This document shows, piece by piece, positions 20,124-25,199 of a DNA stretch of 25,199 nt. The stretch is taken from contig JNEM01014654.1 of the NCBI GenBank assembly GCA_000697335.1, positions 1-25,199 of the forward strand, in the 5' to 3' direction. The translations under genes were made by a program, and so were the position numbers. The number at the start of each line of letters is the position of its first letter. Position 1 is the stretch's first letter. Under the pieces are notes generated by a model. It saw only the letters and a list, made by a program, of their open reading frames with translations. It was not told the DNA's origin and made no database searches. The stretch is from Conidiobolus incongruus B7586. Lineage: Eukaryota; Entomophthoromycota; Entomophthoromycetes; Entomophthorales; Conidiobolaceae.

Positions 20124-21842
20124 AATCAAACTCGTTCCATTCGTTTTCTCTTTACCCCGATAATTTTTTTTATTATAGGGTTTTTTCAAAGTCTAATGAA
20201 ATTAAAATTTGAAGTTGATCCCAATTTGAACTCGCATTTTTATTCACCAAACTAACAAGTCAATCATTTGAAAATCAAAGGAGATCATATAATTTATGCT
20301 TTTTAATTAAATTAATATTATATAATATTTTTAAAATTGCAAGGTTTAAATTTCAAAATGAAGGTAATTAGTTATATTTGTAATTTTTGTTAGTAAAATT
20401 GAAAGTTATTAATTAACAAGAATAAAATGATAATATTTTATTGTTTTAAATTTTAAAATTTAATTAAATTATATAATGCGAAATAAATCAACCTTTTTTT
20501 AAAATGCATTTAAATTCATTATTTTTATTCACAGTATTTTATTTATGGATTTAAATTTATACTTGATATCTTTTGACACATAATATATTGAATAATTTGT
20601 TTTTATTAAGAATTTGAATAAAGGTTATTCTTTAATATTATATATTAATTTTATTATAAAATTATAATTAATCATTATATATAAATCAAATTTTTCTTTA
20701 TATTATTAATTATATTTTGATCATTATTAAGATTAAATATCAAATAAATAAATATATAACTTCATTTGATATATTATTTGATAGAATATAAAATATTTCA
20801 TATTTAATATAAATATTAATTTTTATTTTTTTTAAAATATAAATAATAAAATATTTATAAAAGATTTTAAATTCATTTGGATTATTTTATAAATATATTA
20901 AAATTAAATTATATTATAAATACAAAGAAAATCAATATTTAAAATAATGACATTATTATAATATATATATTTTCATATTATAAATATATTCTAATATGGA
21001 AATATTTGATAATTGTTAAAAACATAATGATTAATTAAATAATGAACAAAATATTTTAAAAAACAATGATAAAATATAGTTTATAATCATAATTAACAAG
21101 TATTTAAAAAATAGACAATATTTTTATGATAATCTTTAATTAAATTTATTTCTTTGTAATATTAAATATACTTTGAAATATAAATAATATCAAAAACTAT
21201 ATTAATTTATAGAATTAATTTTAAAATTATAAAATCAATGACTAATAAATAATTATATTTTTTATTAATTAACAATTATAAATACTATTATTTTATATTT
21301 AAATAAATTTGATTAAAGTTCTAAAAATACAAAAAAAAATTAAATTTATTAAATAAACAATCCTAGGAACTCTATAATATCAATTACTTACCAATGTAAT
21401 ATAGTTTTACTTAATTACATATTTATTTTATATTAAAATTATTTTAGTTTAAATATACATATTCCATATCAATATTAGTAACTATAAAAGTAAAGTCAAT
21501 TGCATGATTTCAAACGACATATTTTTAAAATTATTTTATATAAAGTTCTTAGAATATTAAATGTTAAGGAATAAAATATAATATATTAGGCAGAGGATAA
21601 AGGGTTAAACTTAATTTAATATACAACTTTTTTTCCAAGGAATTTTTTTTAAAAATCAAGAAAATTAATATATTTATAATGTTTATATCAATAGATGTTA
21701 ATACCGAATAGTTATTCTTCAGTATTATTAGAATTATAATGGGATATCTTATTTAATAAGGTATGGGGATTATGATATATATCTTGTTAAGTAATTTTTA
21801 AGAGTATGAAGTTATTTGCGTGGTTATTATTTAAGCTCCGAT

Positions 21843-21860
21843 ATCATCATCATCATCATC
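21843..21860. repeat. (ATC)6 microsatellite
   Basis: Six uninterrupted ATC units. Read on the plus strand in one frame they give a histidine-rich peptide, which explains a spurious open frame here. Confidence 0.85.
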
Positions 21861-22553
21861 AAATATTAAATATAAATATTAATTTAAAAAAATATATAAT
21901 TTTGAATATTATGAATATTAAAATAATATTAATTTCAATTAATAATTCTATTTCAAAATTATACAGGTTATTTCAAAATATTAAAAGAATAAATAATTTA
22001 GTTATTAAGGTATATAATAATAATAATAATTAATATATTTCAAGTATATAAATAATTTTGAATAAATAAACATTTAATATTTTACTTTTATATAATATAT
22101 TAAGACACAAAAATATTATATATTTTAGTTTTATTAATTATATGATTTTATAAGGTTGATCTAATGGACCTGTATATATGATATATAATCAATTTAATTT
22201 GATACAATTAATAAATGATCTTATAGCTGATGATATAAAATTAAAAAACATTAAAAAATTTATCAACAGTTGATCAATTCTTTTACCTAGTTAATCAAAA
22301 AAATCTATTCTAAATTTTTTGAACAAGTATCTATATAAATATAAAGTTATATGAAAATCTACTAGAATCTAAAATGAAATTTAAATTTTAAATTTTAATA
22401 TTACTAGAATGAAAACTTTATTATTAATTGTATTTAATAGAATATATATAAAAATCCTCAAAAAATATAATAGTCAGATTTTATATAATATAATTAATTA
22501 TGATAAAATTATTAAAATCAAAAGATATATTAAAAATTAACACTTCAACCCAA

Positions 22554-22575
22554 ATATATATATATATATATATAT
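22554..22575. repeat. (AT)11 microsatellite
   Basis: An uninterrupted 22-base alternating AT run, able to extrude as a cruciform. It sits just before the composition shifts upward into the 22.6-23.1 kb island. Confidence 0.9.
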
Positions 22576-22631
22576 TTAATTATAAATTATTAATCCCAGT
22601 TCACAATTACCAATTTATTAGATTTTTGTTA

Positions 22632-23067
22632 ATGCTCACATCTTAGCAAATTTAAAGTTTCAATTAATCTAATATTATTCTCTTCATAGGTAATAACACA
22701 GTTATTAGTTAATTACTTACCCAATTTGTTGAATTTGGATCCCAATTTTATCAAAAGGAAATATAATATATTTATATATATTGGAACAATCACTTATAGT
22801 AATAGTGTTTCCTAATTAGCGATTTATAAACAATTAATCTACGTATCAATTGTTACGCTAGGTATAAATTTATTTAATAATTGACCATTCTCCAATAAAG
22901 TTGCCTAAGGCTCCAATCATTCTTCCATATATCAACTCTAAAATATTAAAAACAAATTGTTATATTTAGGCATAAAATTAACAATATAGTGTATAAATAT
23001 AATCAGACGATAGCAATAATTTACTTCAATTATTATAACAAGGTCATTGAATTTTCCATCTGAAACT
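22632..23067 (-). other. unassigned island with possible cryptic exons
   Basis: Base composition is more balanced than in the flanks, and there are well-formed splice-like sites. On the minus strand an open stretch from about 22813 to 22726 runs into a GTAAGT donor. It joins in frame across a 52-bp intron-like gap to a segment ending in TAA (about 22634). Its codons include GAT, TGT, CCT and GGG, unusual for random AT-rich DNA. Two further minus-strand open pieces lie at 23059-23025 and 22935-22872, but I could not join all pieces in one frame. The plus strand is also open over part of the same stretch, so the signal is weak. I recognise no family. Confidence 0.25.
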
Positions 23068-23218
23068 TCAAAATTAAATTAGTGTAATTGAAGTAAATTA
23101 TCTAAAAAATGATTTACATATTTAAAGTATATAGTATTAAATTTCCTGCAATTGATTCTATTTCCTTTGAAGCAAATTAATTTATTTTTGACACAAATAA
23201 AGTTTAATTAAACAAACA

Positions 23219-23239
23219 ATTATTATTATTATTATTATT
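23219..23239. repeat. (ATT)7 microsatellite
   Basis: Seven uninterrupted ATT units in non-coding DNA. Confidence 0.85.
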
Positions 23240-25199
23240 GTTATTTTAAAATATAAATGTTTTTGATATTATTAAAAAATAATAAATTTTCGGGATATTC
23301 ATTAGTTAATTTTAAATTAAAGTTAAACAAGTATTGAATTGCTAATATTTATTATTTTCACCACAAATCATTCTAAAAATTAATAAATTATCTATTACTA
23401 AAATACAAGTATATTTTGAAATTTCAAAATCTCTAATTACTCTATATTATTAACCATTATGCTTATTATCCAATTTTTTTGAAACTAACTAATAAATGTT
23501 AATATTTACCACCATTTAGTATAGTACACTGAAATTTCATATATATCGTTAAATATATTATTTTGTCATTTTATATTTAATTTATGAGAGAATTTAATAT
23601 TTATTTATATTATTTATAATATTTATTTATAAAAGTATAATAATTAATATTCAAAACTCAAATATTGAAAATAACCATTGAAATTTTTAATATATCAAAA
23701 TTTTGAAAATTCTTAAAATAATTTTTTTAATTTATACTATTTTTATAATTATTCAAAAAAGTCTTTAATAACTAATAGTTATAGCGAATTTGGTTTCAAT
23801 ACTTTGATATAATAACTAATAATTCAATGTTAATGCCTTAGATTTATAAATTAGATTTAAAATTATCAAATCGATTATTATTTAACTGCAACTTGCCTAT
23901 CAGTAATTAAGTATCATAATATAATATGGATAGTAAAGTATATTTTTTTAATATCAATGAATTTGTTTATATTTGGTAATTTATTATGTCATTACAATTT
24001 ATTAATTATCTTTATTGGTCAGTTTTAAGAATAAATTGATATTATTAATAATTATTTTATAATTAATACTCAAGGGTAATATTTGTTTATTTATTAACAA
24101 AATATAATTAATTAATTAAATTTTGAAAATTGGATTTTCTTAATTCATATTAATTAGTTTATAATTATTTAATATTTCTAAATCAATGAATAATAAATAT
24201 ATAAAGTTTAAAAAGAATATACTAATTCAATATTAAAAATTTAATATTATTTGGCAAATATCTATTAACTTACATTTATTATTTATGACAAATAAAATTT
24301 AGAGTTTTAAATTAATTAAATATATAATTATCAATCAAAATAATATAAATTTTTTTATTAATTTAATATAATTTGTTTAATAAAATTAATATTTTAAAAT
24401 TTAATAATTTAAATAGATTGATTTAATATTAACCCTTTAGGGACAGGTGAATTATTATGGGATAAAAGTACCCCAAGATTTTAACCAATAAGGATCACTA
24501 ATCTGGATGGATCATCCAATAGATCAAATGAAAATTATCATATGATTTTCATAAAAACTTTGGCATAATGCAAAATTAAAATAATAAACAATTATTTGTA
24601 AATATACATAAATATTTAATTTCATAATATATCAAAACATATATTCCATTAAATCAATTAATATGATTTAATAAAGGAATGATCTAATACTGTTTTATTT
24701 CAATATATTTACTACAATAAGATATTTATAACCTTTTCGCCAATTGTAAATATTTATTGATTTCAATTATATTTCTGTCCTATTATTCATAAATTATAAT
24801 TTTTATAAATGATTTGAGCAAGTAAAATGACTATAGATAGTGATTTGGTAATACCAAATAGATTGAATATATAACAATATTTAAGAAGAATAAACAATAA
24901 AAAATATATTATATTATAATGATTCAATATTTTAAAATATTAATTGATTTTAGAAATTTATATATATGATTTTCTATTTTTATAAAGCAATAATTTAATT
25001 TTTTAATAAATAAATTAAATAACTCAAAAATGATTTAAAAAATATTATTTTTCAAATTATTATTTTGAAAAATATTATATATTTATTGATATATTGTTAT
25101 ATTACAATGTTTTTAAAGAAAAAAGATTAAAAATTCAAGTAAGTAATTTAAAATTTATTAACCAAACTAATAAAGTCAATTTTATCATTTTATATAATA

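Larger units (their letters stand above)
20124..25199. other. extremely AT-rich gene-poor tail
   Basis: No gene is supported. From about 20290 to 22550 the sequence is almost entirely A and T, visibly more so than the rest of the window. The one open frame of note (21806-22033) begins with a TTG-free ATG but owes its His run to an ATC repeat at 21843-21860, and the rest is Ile, Asn and Lys; I regard it as chance. Simple repeats lie at 22554-22575 and 23219-23239. Two islands with more G and C, near 22630-23067 and 24430-24530, are described separately. Confidence 0.55.

Noticed and set aside
21806-22033. Open frame with a histidine run
   Set aside because: The histidines come from an ATC microsatellite, and the rest is Ile/Asn/Lys-rich with no motif, as expected from AT-rich non-coding DNA.
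1-25199. Virus-like elements, transposons, CRISPR arrays or toxin genes
   Set aside because: Reading both strands showed no polymerase, integrase, transposase or capsid motifs, no long terminal repeats and no regularly spaced direct repeats.

Overview
This window looks like nuclear DNA from a very AT-rich fungus. Two features point that way: short GT-AG introns (eleven inferred, 44-64 bp), and proteins whose closest relatives I know are fungal, including a long-form tRNase Z, an Atf1-like bZIP and a small conserved fungal protein. An early-diverging, zygomycete-type fungus such as the Conidiobolus/Entomophthora group would fit the base composition, but the sequence alone does not prove it. 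All six genes I can model end in TAA. I see no virus-like element, complete transposon, tRNA, rRNA or CRISPR array.

Layout. Positions 1-2089 are gene-poor AT-rich DNA. A compact cluster fills 2090-6037: a five-exon TMEM234-like membrane protein (minus), a small conserved fungal protein of 88 residues (plus), and the three-exon tRNase Z gene (minus). The first two are divergent and share a 533 bp promoter region. The last two converge, with 73 bp between their stop codons. Then comes about 8.2 kb without a recognisable gene (6038-14276), up to a single-exon bZIP transcription factor (14277-15173). A further 2.7 kb without a gene leads to a second pair: a three-exon peroxisomal enoyl-CoA isomerase (plus, 17913-18797) and a four-exon ACOT13-like hotdog acyl-CoA thioesterase (minus, 19464-20073). 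They face each other. The last 5.1 kb is extremely AT-rich, with simple repeats and two small islands of more balanced composition that I could not assign.

How the genes relate. The isomerase and the thioesterase both act on acyl-CoA and could both serve fatty-acid breakdown; the isomerase ends in A-K-L, a peroxisomal targeting signal. The bZIP carries eight Ser/Thr-Pro sites and an Atf1-like zipper, so regulation by a stress MAP kinase is a reasonable guess. The remaining genes are housekeeping: tRNA 3' processing, a small membrane protein and a protein of unknown role. Two genes, TMEM234-like and ACOT13-like, are broken into exons too short to stand out as open frames; I recovered them by reading splice sites by eye.

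I did not find a clearly novel system. The oddest items are non-coding: the large gene-free flanks of the bZIP, a perfect 15-bp-stem hairpin in the middle of that gap, other perfect palindromes, and the unassigned islands near 22.6-23.1 kb and 24.4-24.5 kb.
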